The position numbers and the translations under genes are program-made. Positions 1 to 5,236 of a stretch of DNA of 5,683 bases are shown here, piece by piece. Below the pieces are notes generated by a model, which made no database searches, had not been told where the DNA came from, and worked only from the letters and a program-made list of their open reading frames with translations. Source of the DNA: Jeotgalicoccus sp036782755 (GTDB lineage Bacteria > Bacillota > Bacilli > Staphylococcales > Salinicoccaceae). Each line of letters starts with the position of its first letter. Within the stretch, counting starts at the first letter, position 1. The stretch covers positions 1 to 5,683 of the forward strand of contig DAIPYL010000077.1 of NCBI GenBank assembly GCA_036782755.1, read 5' to 3'.

Positions 1-48
1 CTCATAGAAATCCCGCGCAAGTTGAAACACTATGATTACGTCACATAG
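1..48 (+). CDS. Possible C-terminal end of an unidentified protein (cut by window edge)
   Basis: From base 1 the plus strand reads LIEIPRKLKHYDYVT and then a TAG stop at 46-48. This would be the last 15 residues of a rightward gene beginning outside the window, convergent with the transporter gene. The mix of charged and hydrophobic residues looks protein-like. The stretch is too short to prove coding, and another frame (ending HRNPAQVETL) is also open. No family is recognised. Bases 49-71 hold nothing else that I can see. Confidence 0.28.
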   Translation, partial: LIEIPRKLKHYDYVT

Positions 49-71
49 AGCTCCCCGCCTCTTCCATAAAC

Positions 72-107
72 AAAAACACTCCAAAGCTGTTTTCAGCTCT
101 GGAGTGT
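72..107 (-). terminator. Rho-independent terminator of the transporter gene
   Basis: Bases 76-89 pair with 94-107 around a four-base loop (90-93): fourteen pairs, one of them a G-U wobble when read as minus-strand RNA. The minus strand then continues with five T (72-76). It lies about 20 bases beyond the stop codon of the minus-strand transporter. The plus-strand side has no T-run, so it mainly serves leftward transcription. Confidence 0.88.
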
Positions 108-125
108 TCCAACTTAATTTATATA

Positions 126-1364
126 TTATTTAACTTTTTCAACGTGCTCTACTTTTTTATAACCTGATTCATCAATCATGAATACTGCGACTATACCTAC
201 CAGAAGCAGTGCACCTGCAAGGTAGAAGCCCATGTCGAGGTTTCCTGTAACGTCTGTAATGAATCCTGTAATGTACGGTGCTAAGATTGATGCGGACATT
301 CCGATAAAGTTATAAATACCAAATGATGTTGCAAGTCCGACGCGTGGTGCGTTGTTTGCTACTACTGCGATAAGTACAGGGTTTGTACTTAGTTTACCGA
401 CGATACCATAAACAATCAGTGATACGTAAAGTACCCACATCTGGTCAAAAAGTACAATTGATACTGTAGAAATAAACGCCAGCGGAACCATCACTAAAAG
501 AACCGGACGCTGTTTTCCTAATTTATCCGACAGCCAGCCAAAGAACAGCATACCCGGGATTGATGCCCATGGTACTAATGAAGACACGAATGCAACGCTT
601 GATCCGCTGATGCCGCGAGCTGTTTCAAGGTAGTACGGAAGCCATGTAAGAATTACGAAGAATCCGTAAATCGAACAGAAGATAGTAATAAAAGCTAAAA
701 TAAGATTTCTGTTTTTAAACAGTTCTGATACTTTAAGTTTCTCCGGAACACCGTTTGCACTGTCCGGCGCTTTATAGCCCGGCGGGTGTTCTTTAACCAT
801 AATCCACATCACAATACCGATAACGATTACGATAACACCCATAATCCAGAATGGTGTTCTCCATGACATGTCCATTTCCTGTACTGTAATACTTGAGATC
901 CAGTAACCTGCTGACATACCGATTGCCATACCACTGTTAATGATCGCACTGCCGAGTGTTAAGCGTTTCTGAGGAATTGCTTCAGATGATAAACCATACT
1001 GCGGTCCGTAGAATACCCCCTGGAACATACCAGTCAGGAACCACATCATCAGGAACATATAGAATGTAACCATCTGTCCTGAAATAATTGCCAGTATACC
1101 AAATCCGATAAATGCCGGAATAATCATTTTTTTACGTCCGAATTTATCTCCTAAAAATCCTGAAGGTATTTGAGTCGCAGTATAACCGAGGAAGAATAGA
1201 CTGCTGATCAGACCTAATTGAGCTGCGTTAATGGCGAATTCCGACTGAATATTTGTCATAATCGGGTTTAAAATTGTACGCGTTGCATAAATTGCAACCC
1301 AACCGAGCGTAAAGACAATGACAATTTTTATCCAGTAATTGTTGGAAATGTTTTTGTTGTCCAT
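126..1364 (-). CDS. Major facilitator superfamily (MFS) transporter, 12 membrane spans
   Basis: This encodes a 412-residue secondary transporter of the cytoplasmic membrane. About twelve hydrophobic spans are visible, split 6+6 by a charged cytoplasmic loop near residues 191-218. The MFS motif A in the loop between spans 2 and 3 reads GFLGDKFGRKK (69-79). Its degenerate repeat in the second half is GWLSDKLGKQRP (276-287). The N-terminal pattern (a conserved Arg in helix 1, then QLGLISSLFFLGYTATQIPSG) resembles the anion:cation symporter (ACS) branch, so an organic anion is a reasonable substrate class; the actual substrate cannot be read from sequence. The start is set by TAAAGGAGAC at 1371-1380, seven to eight bases before the ATG. 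It is divergent from the pucG-like gene, so a ureide, glyoxylate-related or amino-acid-like compound is possible, but that is inference from position. It is monocistronic, with its own terminator. Confidence 0.93.
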   Translation of the reverse strand: MDNKNISNNYWIKIVIVFTLGWVAIYATRTILNPIMTNIQSEFAINAAQLGLISSLFFLGYTATQIPSGFLGDKFGRKKMIIPAFIGFGILAIISGQMVTFYMFLMMWFLTGMFQGVFYGPQYGLSSEAIPQKRLTLGSAIINSGMAIGMSAGYWISSITVQEMDMSWRTPFWIMGVIVIVIGIVMWIMVKEHPPGYKAPDSANGVPEKLKVSELFKNRNLILAFITIFCSIYGFFVILTWLPYYLETARGISGSSVAFVSSLVPWASIPGMLFFGWLSDKLGKQRPVLLVMVPLAFISTVSIVLFDQMWVLYVSLIVYGIVGKLSTNPVLIAVVANNAPRVGLATSFGIYNFIGMSASILAPYITGFITDVTGNLDMGFYLAGALLLVGIVAVFMIDESGYKKVEHVEKVK

Positions 1365-1436
1365 CGTTCTGTCTCCTTTAAATTTAATTTTGTATTATCT
1401 TCACTTATTATTTTACAGCATCACCATGCCAATTTC

Positions 1437-1455
1437 TTTATCTATAGTAGATAAA
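1437..1455. promoter_or_regulatory. Perfect inverted repeat, candidate operator between transporter and pucG
   Basis: TTTATCTA-TAG-TAGATAAA is an exact 8-3-8 inverted repeat in the 225-base divergent intergenic region, 73 bases upstream of the transporter start. An odd-spaced palindrome of this size fits a dimeric repressor or activator. No regulator gene is in the window and I do not recognise the motif as belonging to a named family. The stem is almost all A/T, so a DNA-level site is more likely than an RNA hairpin. Confidence 0.45.
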
Positions 1456-1468
1456 ATTTTTCTTCACA

Positions 1469-1486
1469 TTGTGCATAATATCACAA
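1469..1486. promoter_or_regulatory. Candidate Rex (or Crp/Fnr-type) binding site
   Basis: TTGTGCATAATATCACAA has perfect outer arms TTGTG/CACAA. It matches the known Rex operator consensus TTGTGAA-N4-TTCACAA at 12 of 14 defined positions, with mismatches at 1474 and 1480. It also matches the TGTGA-N6-TCACA pattern of Crp/Fnr-family proteins such as staphylococcal ArcR with one mismatch (C at 1474). It sits about 15 bases upstream of the putative -35 of pucG. Control by NADH/NAD ratio or oxygen status is therefore possible, but this is inferred from motif resemblance only. Confidence 0.42.
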
Positions 1487-1502
1487 AATATAGGCATGAA
1501 TA

Positions 1503-1549
1503 TTGGTATATATAAAATGTTTGTATAATTGTCCGAATAATTATATTAT
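1503..1549 (+). promoter_or_regulatory. Promoter region of the pucG-like gene
   Basis: Two overlapping sigma-A-type candidates are visible. One is TTGGTA (1503-1508), 15 bases, and a perfect TATAAT (1524-1529). The other is TTGTAT (1521-1526), 17 bases, and TATTAT (1544-1549). Either gives a leader of roughly 35-55 bases before the start at 1590. A small A/T inverted repeat (AATAAT-TAT-ATTATT, 1536-1550) overlaps the second -10. Which one is used cannot be told from sequence. Confidence 0.45.
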
Positions 1550-1589
1550 TAATAGTACAAAAAAATAAAAGAGAAGGATGATGCGCATA

Positions 1590-2813
1590 ATGGCAAGTTT
1601 AAAAATAAATAGAAGACTGATAATGACGCCGGGTCCAGTCGCAGTTGACCCCAGAGTTTCACAGGCTATGAGCAATTCAATTCTTGGACAGTTTGATCCG
1701 GATTTCACGGATATAATGAATGAAACGATGGAGTTAATCCGTGCATCATTTAAAACCAAAAATAAATGGTCATTCCCTGTCGACGGAACGAGCCGTGCAG
1801 GAATTGAAGCTGTTATTGCCAGTATCGTTGAACCGGGAGATAAAGTACTGGTACCGATTATCGGACGATTCGGCTATCTCGTTACTGAACTCGCTGAACG
1901 TGCCGGCGGTATCGTGCATACAATTGAAGCACCGATGGGTGAAGTAATCCCGCAGGAAGACATTATACAAAAACTGGACGAAATCGAACCTAAAGTACTC
2001 GCAATTATTCACGGGGAAACGTCTTCAGGACGTCTGCAGCCAATTGATAAAATCGGACATGCAGCGAAAGAACGCGGTGTATATACAGTAGTTGATGCAG
2101 TCGCTACATATTTGGGACAGGACATCCCTGTTGATGAGTGGGCACTGGATGCTGTTATCGGCGGTGCTCAAAAATGTCTGTCAGTACCATCGGGCATTAC
2201 CCCTATTACATTTAATGAACGTTTCAGTGAAGCAATCAATAAACGTAAACGAGTTGAAAAAGGAATACGTACATCAGATGACAAAGCGACATCTCATTTC
2301 ATTACGAGCAACTATCTCGACCTGACACAGCTTCAGGATTACTGGGGTGAACGCCGTCTGAATCACCATACAGAAGCGACTGTTAACGTGTACGGGCTGT
2401 ATGAAGGACTTAAACTGGCAATCGATGAAGGTGTTGAACAGCGCGCACGCCGTCACAGCTATCACCATGAGGCGATGAAAAAAGCAGTTACAGCATTAGG
2501 ACTTGAGATTTTTGGAGACGAAAATCATGAAATGCAGATGGTAGTATGCGTTAAAATACCTGAAGGTATTAACGATGCAGAATTCCGTGCTGAACTGCTG
2601 TCACGCTTTGGAATTGAAATTGCAGGAACATTCGGATCAGTCGCCGGACAAATCTGGCGTATCGGTACGATGGGCTACGTTGCAGAAAAACAGAATCTCT
2701 TAAACTTCATTACAGCGTTTGGAGTATTCCTCCAGTCGAAGGGTGCAGAAAATATCGATCCTGCCGCTGCACTTGAAGCAATGACTAACTACTATGATAA
2801 GCACGAACTTTAA
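1590..2813 (+). CDS. pucG: PucG-like (S)-ureidoglycine/alanine-glyoxylate aminotransferase
   Basis: This is a 407-residue class V (fold type I) PLP-dependent aminotransferase. In PucG enzymes the reaction is (S)-ureidoglycine plus glyoxylate to oxalurate plus glycine, late in purine/allantoin breakdown; close relatives use alanine or serine with glyoxylate. Counting from this start, visible landmarks are TPGP at 13-16, the phosphate-binding DGTSRAG at 65-71, Asp169 (VVDAVAT) for the PLP ring nitrogen, catalytic Lys195 in GAQKCLSVPSG, and Arg357 in WRIGTMG for the substrate carboxylate. GQFDPDF (Gln34) and RLNHHTEAT (Asn258) carry the Gln and Asn reported to separate PucG from plain alanine-glyoxylate transaminases, which supports the ureidoglycine call. 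ATGs at 1578 and 1581 are in frame but too close to the ribosome site (AGAAGG, 1572-1577), so I chose 1590. No allantoinase or allantoate hydrolase gene is adjacent, so the physiological substrate remains open. Confidence 0.9.
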   Translation: MASLKINRRLIMTPGPVAVDPRVSQAMSNSILGQFDPDFTDIMNETMELIRASFKTKNKWSFPVDGTSRAGIEAVIASIVEPGDKVLVPIIGRFGYLVTELAERAGGIVHTIEAPMGEVIPQEDIIQKLDEIEPKVLAIIHGETSSGRLQPIDKIGHAAKERGVYTVVDAVATYLGQDIPVDEWALDAVIGGAQKCLSVPSGITPITFNERFSEAINKRKRVEKGIRTSDDKATSHFITSNYLDLTQLQDYWGERRLNHHTEATVNVYGLYEGLKLAIDEGVEQRARRHSYHHEAMKKAVTALGLEIFGDENHEMQMVVCVKIPEGINDAEFRAELLSRFGIEIAGTFGSVAGQIWRIGTMGYVAEKQNLLNFITAFGVFLQSKGAENIDPAAALEAMTNYYDKHEL

Positions 2814-2840
2814 TATGTAATCTATATAATTGAAGAACAA

Positions 2841-2875
2841 AAATACCAGCCGCATTAACGCGGCTGGTATTTTTT
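2841..2875. terminator. Bidirectional Rho-independent terminator
   Basis: Bases 2841-2853 pair perfectly with 2860-2872 (13 pairs, GC-rich core CCAGCCGC/GCGGCTGG, loop ATTAAC). Six T follow on the plus strand (2870-2875) and an A-run precedes the stem, so the minus strand also gets a T-tract. It lies 28 bases after the pucG stop. The TAA stop of the convergent small gene (2874-2876) is embedded in its T-run, so it serves both genes. Confidence 0.93.
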
Positions 2876-3071
2876 ATATCGAACGCACTTCAATCGACGT
2901 TATCAGACTTAAATTAATATAGGCCTCGCCGCCGCTTCGATTCGGAAGTTTCACAAAATGGTTGGCTTCAAACTTGCCGTTAATCAGCCGGATCAGTTCA
3001 TCTACTGCTTCTGTCTTGTTGACTTCCATCGTCGATCCGCCGATAAAATGCACCGTAATAATTTGTTTCAT
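2874..3071 (-). CDS. Small conserved-looking hypothetical protein, 65 residues
   Basis: I do not recognise a family. The predicted protein begins MKQIITVHFIGGSTMEV, suggesting a beta-hairpin. An amphipathic helix with repeated hydrophobic positions follows (TEAVDELIRLING). It ends in beta-type segments (FVKLPNR and AYINLSLITSIEVRSI). There is no signal peptide, membrane span or cysteine, so it is probably a small soluble cytosolic protein of beta-alpha-beta type. A GTG at 3080 is in frame, but it overlaps the excellent ribosome site AAGAGGTGA. The ATG at 3071 sits seven to eight bases after that site and is the better start. The gene is monocistronic, convergent with pucG and divergent from the PPOX-family gene, and it ends inside the shared terminator. 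Confidence 0.7.
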   Translation of the reverse strand: MKQIITVHFIGGSTMEVNKTEAVDELIRLINGKFEANHFVKLPNRSGGEAYINLSLITSIEVRSI

Positions 3072-3093
3072 TTCCTTCACCTCTTTGTAAACT

Positions 3094-3118
3094 ATACCCC
3101 ATTTTTTAAATCTTAATA
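3094..3118 (-). promoter_or_regulatory. Possible sigma-B-like promoter of the 65-residue gene
   Basis: On the minus strand TATTAA (3118-3113), a 13-base gap and GGGTAT (3099-3094) resemble the general-stress pattern GTTTAA-N12-15-GGGTAT. The same bases also contain TATAGT, a sigma-A -10-like hexamer without a good -35. The implied leader is only about 15 bases, just enough for the ribosome site, so this is weak. Confidence 0.25.
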
Positions 3119-3150
3119 ATGGTAAAATAAAACTGTTAAGGAGTGATAAT

Positions 3151-3729
3151 ATGTCACAGGGTGAACGTGATTTACAGAAAATACATGGTACAGAGCGACG
3201 CGCAGATGCTTTTTATAAAAATCAGATGATTGATTATTTAAACGGTGAAATGCAGCAGTTTATTAAAGAACAGACAATGTTATTTATCGCAACAAGTGAT
3301 AAAAACGGCAATTGTGATTCATCATTTAAGGCCGGAGAACAGGGTTTTATACACGTGATTGATGAAACCCGTGTAATGTATCCGGAATACCGCGGCAACG
3401 GCGTGATGGCATCTCTTGGTAACATAATCGAAAACCCGCATATCGGTCTCTTAATGATTGATTTCTTTAATGACCAGATCGGTCTTCATATAAACGGTGC
3501 TGCCGAAATTATTGATACTGACACTATACATGAACTTGCACCGGGCGTTAAAGATGAGCGTGCGGAACGCTGGGTGGTCGTCACAGTACATGAAGCGTAT
3601 ATTCACTGTTCCAAACATATCCCCCATCTCGTCGATACTAAAAACCTGAGAGATTGGGGTACCGATGATACAGCTAAAAAAGGCGGAGACTATTTCAAAG
3701 TCAAACAGAGCAATAAAGAACGACAGTAA
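3151..3729 (+). CDS. Pyridoxamine 5'-phosphate oxidase-family (PPOX split-barrel) flavin-binding protein
   Basis: This 192-residue cytosolic protein resembles the 'predicted flavin-nucleotide-binding' branch of the PPOX/FMN split-barrel superfamily, not the vitamin B6 enzyme PdxH. A helical N-terminus (about 1-42) leads into strand MLFIATSDKNGNCDSS (43-58), then GFIHVID, VMYPEYRGNGVMASLGNIIENPHIGLLMIDF (75-105, the most family-typical stretch) and LHINGAAEI (112-120). VHEAYIHCSKHI (146-157) is the usual C-terminal signature of this branch. FMN or F420/heme binding is known in the superfamily; the cofactor and reaction here are unknown. The start is firm: AAGGAG at 3138-3143, seven bases before the ATG. 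TAAAAT at 3123-3128 could be a -10 but has no convincing -35. Its stop abuts that of the convergent phosphatase gene. Confidence 0.87.
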   Translation: MSQGERDLQKIHGTERRADAFYKNQMIDYLNGEMQQFIKEQTMLFIATSDKNGNCDSSFKAGEQGFIHVIDETRVMYPEYRGNGVMASLGNIIENPHIGLLMIDFFNDQIGLHINGAAEIIDTDTIHELAPGVKDERAERWVVVTVHEAYIHCSKHIPHLVDTKNLRDWGTDDTAKKGGDYFKVKQSNKERQ

Positions 3730-4440
3730 CTACTGTTTATTATCCAGTACATTTTTGGCAGTCTGTTTCATTTTTTCAACATAAGAGCTGCCGAGTTCAT
3801 TCTCTATAATCTCAAAAGCTTCTTTAGACATAAACGGGCGGTATTCTGCATGATGGGCATCACTTGCCACGATGTGAATCAGCCCTTTTTCTATTAAATC
3901 AAGTGAATTCGCCTGCAGATCACTGCCGAACTCCCCGCATACAGACGCAGCGGTCACCTGTGCCAGCGCACCGTCTTTAATTAAACGCGCAAGAATCTGC
4001 TCATTCTGGACGAGCGGGCGGCAGCGTTCCGGGTGCGCAATAATCGGTGTCAGACCAAGTTCACGCAGTGCCGTAAACACTTCATCGACATCTTCACGCA
4101 GCTCAGTAAATGAAAACTCTACAAGAATGTAATTACTGCCGGCAAGCGTCAGCGACTCTCCGCTTCGGAGTTCGTCAATTAACACATCGTTAATTCGAAT
4201 CTCCTGTCCGGGATGCACATTAACCGGTATATTGTTATCTTTAATAATACTTTCAACTTCATGAAGCTTCTGTTTTACAACATCAGCCGGTGTGAGGTAC
4301 GATCCGCTGTGATGGTGCGGAGTGACAATAATATCAGTAATCCCCTGTTCAACTGCCTGGTTGAGTAAATTCAATGTTTCTTCAGATGACTTAGGACCAT
4401 CGTCCACATTTATTAATAAGTGATTATGAATATCTATCAT
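3730..4440 (-). CDS. PHP-domain manganese-dependent tyrosine-protein phosphatase (CpsB/YwqE/CapC family)
   Basis: This 236-residue cytosolic PHP-fold enzyme should remove phosphate from tyrosine residues of BY-kinases and their targets in capsule or exopolysaccharide control. Numbered from this start, the metal/active-site residues expected for the family are present: DIHNH (Asp3, His5, His7), DDG with Asp14, TPHHH with His42, GQE with Glu80, Glu108 in VEFSF, HPERC (His136) and SDAHH (Asp194, His196). The length is slightly below the usual 240-255 but no core element is missing. An ATG eleven codons upstream (4473) lacks a ribosome site and lies inside the perfect -10 hexamer. The ATG at 4440 follows GGAGAG by about seven bases, so it is the true start. 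No BY-kinase, CpsC/CapA adaptor or polysaccharide gene is beside it, so it looks like an orphan copy. I leave the symbol blank because cpsB, capC and ywqE are all used. Confidence 0.92.
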   Translation of the reverse strand: MIDIHNHLLINVDDGPKSSEETLNLLNQAVEQGITDIIVTPHHHSGSYLTPADVVKQKLHEVESIIKDNNIPVNVHPGQEIRINDVLIDELRSGESLTLAGSNYILVEFSFTELREDVDEVFTALRELGLTPIIAHPERCRPLVQNEQILARLIKDGALAQVTAASVCGEFGSDLQANSLDLIEKGLIHIVASDAHHAEYRPFMSKEAFEIIENELGSSYVEKMKQTAKNVLDNKQ

Positions 4441-4471
4441 TAAACTCTCTCCATTCACTGTAGTTACCTTC

Positions 4472-4499
4472 ATTATAACGCGGATAATACATTAGTTAA
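4472..4499 (-). promoter_or_regulatory. Sigma-A promoter of the PHP phosphatase gene
   Basis: On the minus strand, TTAACT (4499-4494), a 16-base spacer and a perfect TATAAT (4477-4472) predict a transcript start near 4465. That gives a leader of about 25 bases carrying the GGAGAG ribosome site. It explains why the upstream in-frame ATG at 4473 cannot be used. Confidence 0.6.
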
Positions 4500-4538
4500 A
4501 AACATCCGTCTGACCTTAACAGTAATATTACAAATGAT

Positions 4539-4567
4539 AAAACCCCGGAACCATGAATTGGTCCAGG
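4539..4567 (-). terminator. Probable terminator of the 42-residue membrane protein gene
   Basis: Bases 4545-4553 and 4559-4567 form an eight-pair stem (ACCA/TGGT, GG/CC, CC/GG) with one bulged A on each side and a five-base loop. On the minus strand TTTT follows (4542-4539). It is weaker than the other terminators here but lies in the right place, some 33 bases beyond the small gene's stop. Confidence 0.45.
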
Positions 4568-4599
4568 TGAGAAACTCTATGTAAAACTGATTAAATATA

Positions 4600-4728
4600 T
4601 TATTTCCTTAGTTTAAAAAACATAAGCAGACTTAAACCAAGCAGCAGAACACCTGCAATAACCATTAGCCAGTTGATACCTGGAGACTCTGTACTGTTTA
4701 GTACAAGCAGGTTTAAACTTTCATTCAT
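4600..4728 (-). CDS. Small single-span membrane protein, 42 residues
   Basis: This is a short gene of unknown function, supported by complete expression signals rather than homology. The first 19 residues (MNESLNLLVLNSTESPGIN) are polar to mildly hydrophobic. A strong membrane span covers about 20-38 (WLMVIAGVLLLGLSLLMFF), and the protein ends KLRK. The positive tail predicts an N-out/C-in topology. The outline resembles the C-terminal anchor of a sortase substrate (hydrophobic span plus basic tail), but there is no LPxTG motif. The start is fixed by AAGGTGGG (4742-4735), about six bases before the ATG. A sigma-A promoter lies 40-67 bases upstream and a probable terminator follows. It could be a regulatory small membrane protein or a type I toxin-like peptide; nothing seen decides between these. 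Confidence 0.72.
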   Translation of the reverse strand: MNESLNLLVLNSTESPGINWLMVIAGVLLLGLSLLMFFKLRK

Positions 4729-4767
4729 TTCTGTCCCACCTTTCATAAACTTTGTATGATGTTATTC

Positions 4768-4795
4768 ATTATATATAACTGAGGTATGAACTCAA
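4768..4795 (-). promoter_or_regulatory. Sigma-A promoter of the small membrane protein gene
   Basis: The minus strand has TTGAGT (4795-4790), a 16-base spacer and a perfect TATAAT (4773-4768). The predicted transcript start near 4761 leaves a leader of about 33 bases containing the AAGGTGGG ribosome site. Confidence 0.7.
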
Positions 4796-4808
4796 ATAGA
4801 TGCACTGT

Positions 4809-4843
4809 AAAAAAGAATCCTCTCCTGCTGTGCCGGAGAGGAT
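4809..4843 (-). terminator. Rho-independent terminator of the first zinc-ribbon gene
   Basis: ATCCTCTCC (4817-4825) pairs perfectly with GGAGAGGAT (4835-4843) around a nine-base loop. The minus strand then reads TTC followed by six T (4814-4809). It starts 13 bases after the stop codon. Confidence 0.9.
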
Positions 4844-4856
4844 ATTAATTCAATTG

Positions 4857-5123
4857 TTATTCAGTTGATTTACCGAACTTTCTGCGTTCCGCTTCAAGTT
4901 CCAAATCGTCCACCTCGTCATCCAGATATGTTTCGTCGGGAAGATTTTCTATCGGTTCATTGAACGACACAGGACCGTCTAAAATTTCTTCTTCGACTGC
5001 CACGTTCTCTATTCTGTCTTCGACATCTTCGGCTTGTTCTCCGCCATAAGTATATGCTCCGCAGTTGGGACAGATATCGGTTTCTTCGGCGATTTTCACA
5101 CCGCAATTTTGACACGCATCCAT
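4857..5123 (-). CDS. Zinc-ribbon protein with acidic tail, 88 residues (paralogue A)
   Basis: The N-terminus (MDACQNCGVK...DICPNCGAY) is a zinc ribbon with Cys4, Cys7, Cys18 and Cys21, spaced C-x2-C-x10-C-x2-C, so one structural zinc is expected. The remaining 65 residues are rich in Asp and Glu and probably disordered. They carry three motifs also found in the neighbouring gene: EEEILDGP (44-51), IENLPDETYLDDE (58-70) and ERRKFG (79-84). There is no membrane span or enzyme motif. A protein-protein or nucleic-acid adaptor role is possible, but function is unknown. The start is supported by AAGAGGG about eight bases upstream and by alignment of all four cysteines with the paralogue. It has its own promoter-like element (5164-5192) and a strong terminator, so it is monocistronic. 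Confidence 0.88.
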   Translation of the reverse strand: MDACQNCGVKIAEETDICPNCGAYTYGGEQAEDVEDRIENVAVEEEILDGPVSFNEPIENLPDETYLDDEVDDLELEAERRKFGKSTE

Positions 5124-5163
5124 ATTGTAAACCCTCTTTTCTGTTAATATTCTCTTACTACAA

Positions 5164-5192
5164 ATACCCCTTTGTGAAGTATCTAGTCATTT
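5164..5192 (-). promoter_or_regulatory. Promoter-like element of paralogue A, shared with paralogue B (sigma-B-like)
   Basis: On the minus strand AAATGACTA (5192-5184), a 14-base gap and GGGTATTT (the GGGTAT core at 5169-5164) precede the gene. GGGTAT is the -10 of general-stress sigma-B promoters. The upstream GACTAG is a poor match to GTTTAA. No sigma-A pair fits well here. The predicted start is near 5157, giving a 34-base leader, nearly the same as for paralogue B. Confidence 0.5.
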
Positions 5193-5201
5193 CAGAATGA
5201 G

Positions 5202-5229
5202 AAAAAACTTCCCGGTATTAACGGGAAGT
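5202..5229 (-). terminator. Rho-independent terminator of the second zinc-ribbon gene
   Basis: ACTTCCCG (5207-5214) pairs with CGGGAAGT (5222-5229) around a seven-base loop. The minus strand continues with T through 5202. It begins eight bases after the stop codon and lies just upstream of the promoter element of paralogue A, insulating the two genes. Confidence 0.9.
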
Positions 5230-5236
5230 ATAATCA

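Noticed and set aside
1437..1460. Inverted repeat followed by ATTTTT as a plus-strand terminator
   Set aside because: The stem is almost all A/T with a three-base loop, and it would stop no visible plus-strand gene; an operator is more plausible.
1541..1759. Open frame of 72 residues on the minus strand over the start of pucG
   Set aside because: It is antisense to a well-supported gene and its promoter and shows no translation signals.
3072..3080. GTG start at 3080 for the 65-residue protein
   Set aside because: The GTG is part of the ribosome site AAGAGGTGA itself; the ATG at 3071 has correct spacing.
4441..4473. Eleven extra N-terminal codons for the PHP phosphatase (ATG at 4473)
   Set aside because: This ATG overlaps the -10 hexamer and has no ribosome site; family members begin at the MIDIH motif encoded from 4440.
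4501..4600. Riboswitch or small RNA upstream of the phosphatase gene
   Set aside because: The only structure is a bulged hairpin better explained as a minus-strand terminator, and the phosphatase promoter lies downstream of it, leaving a 25-base leader.
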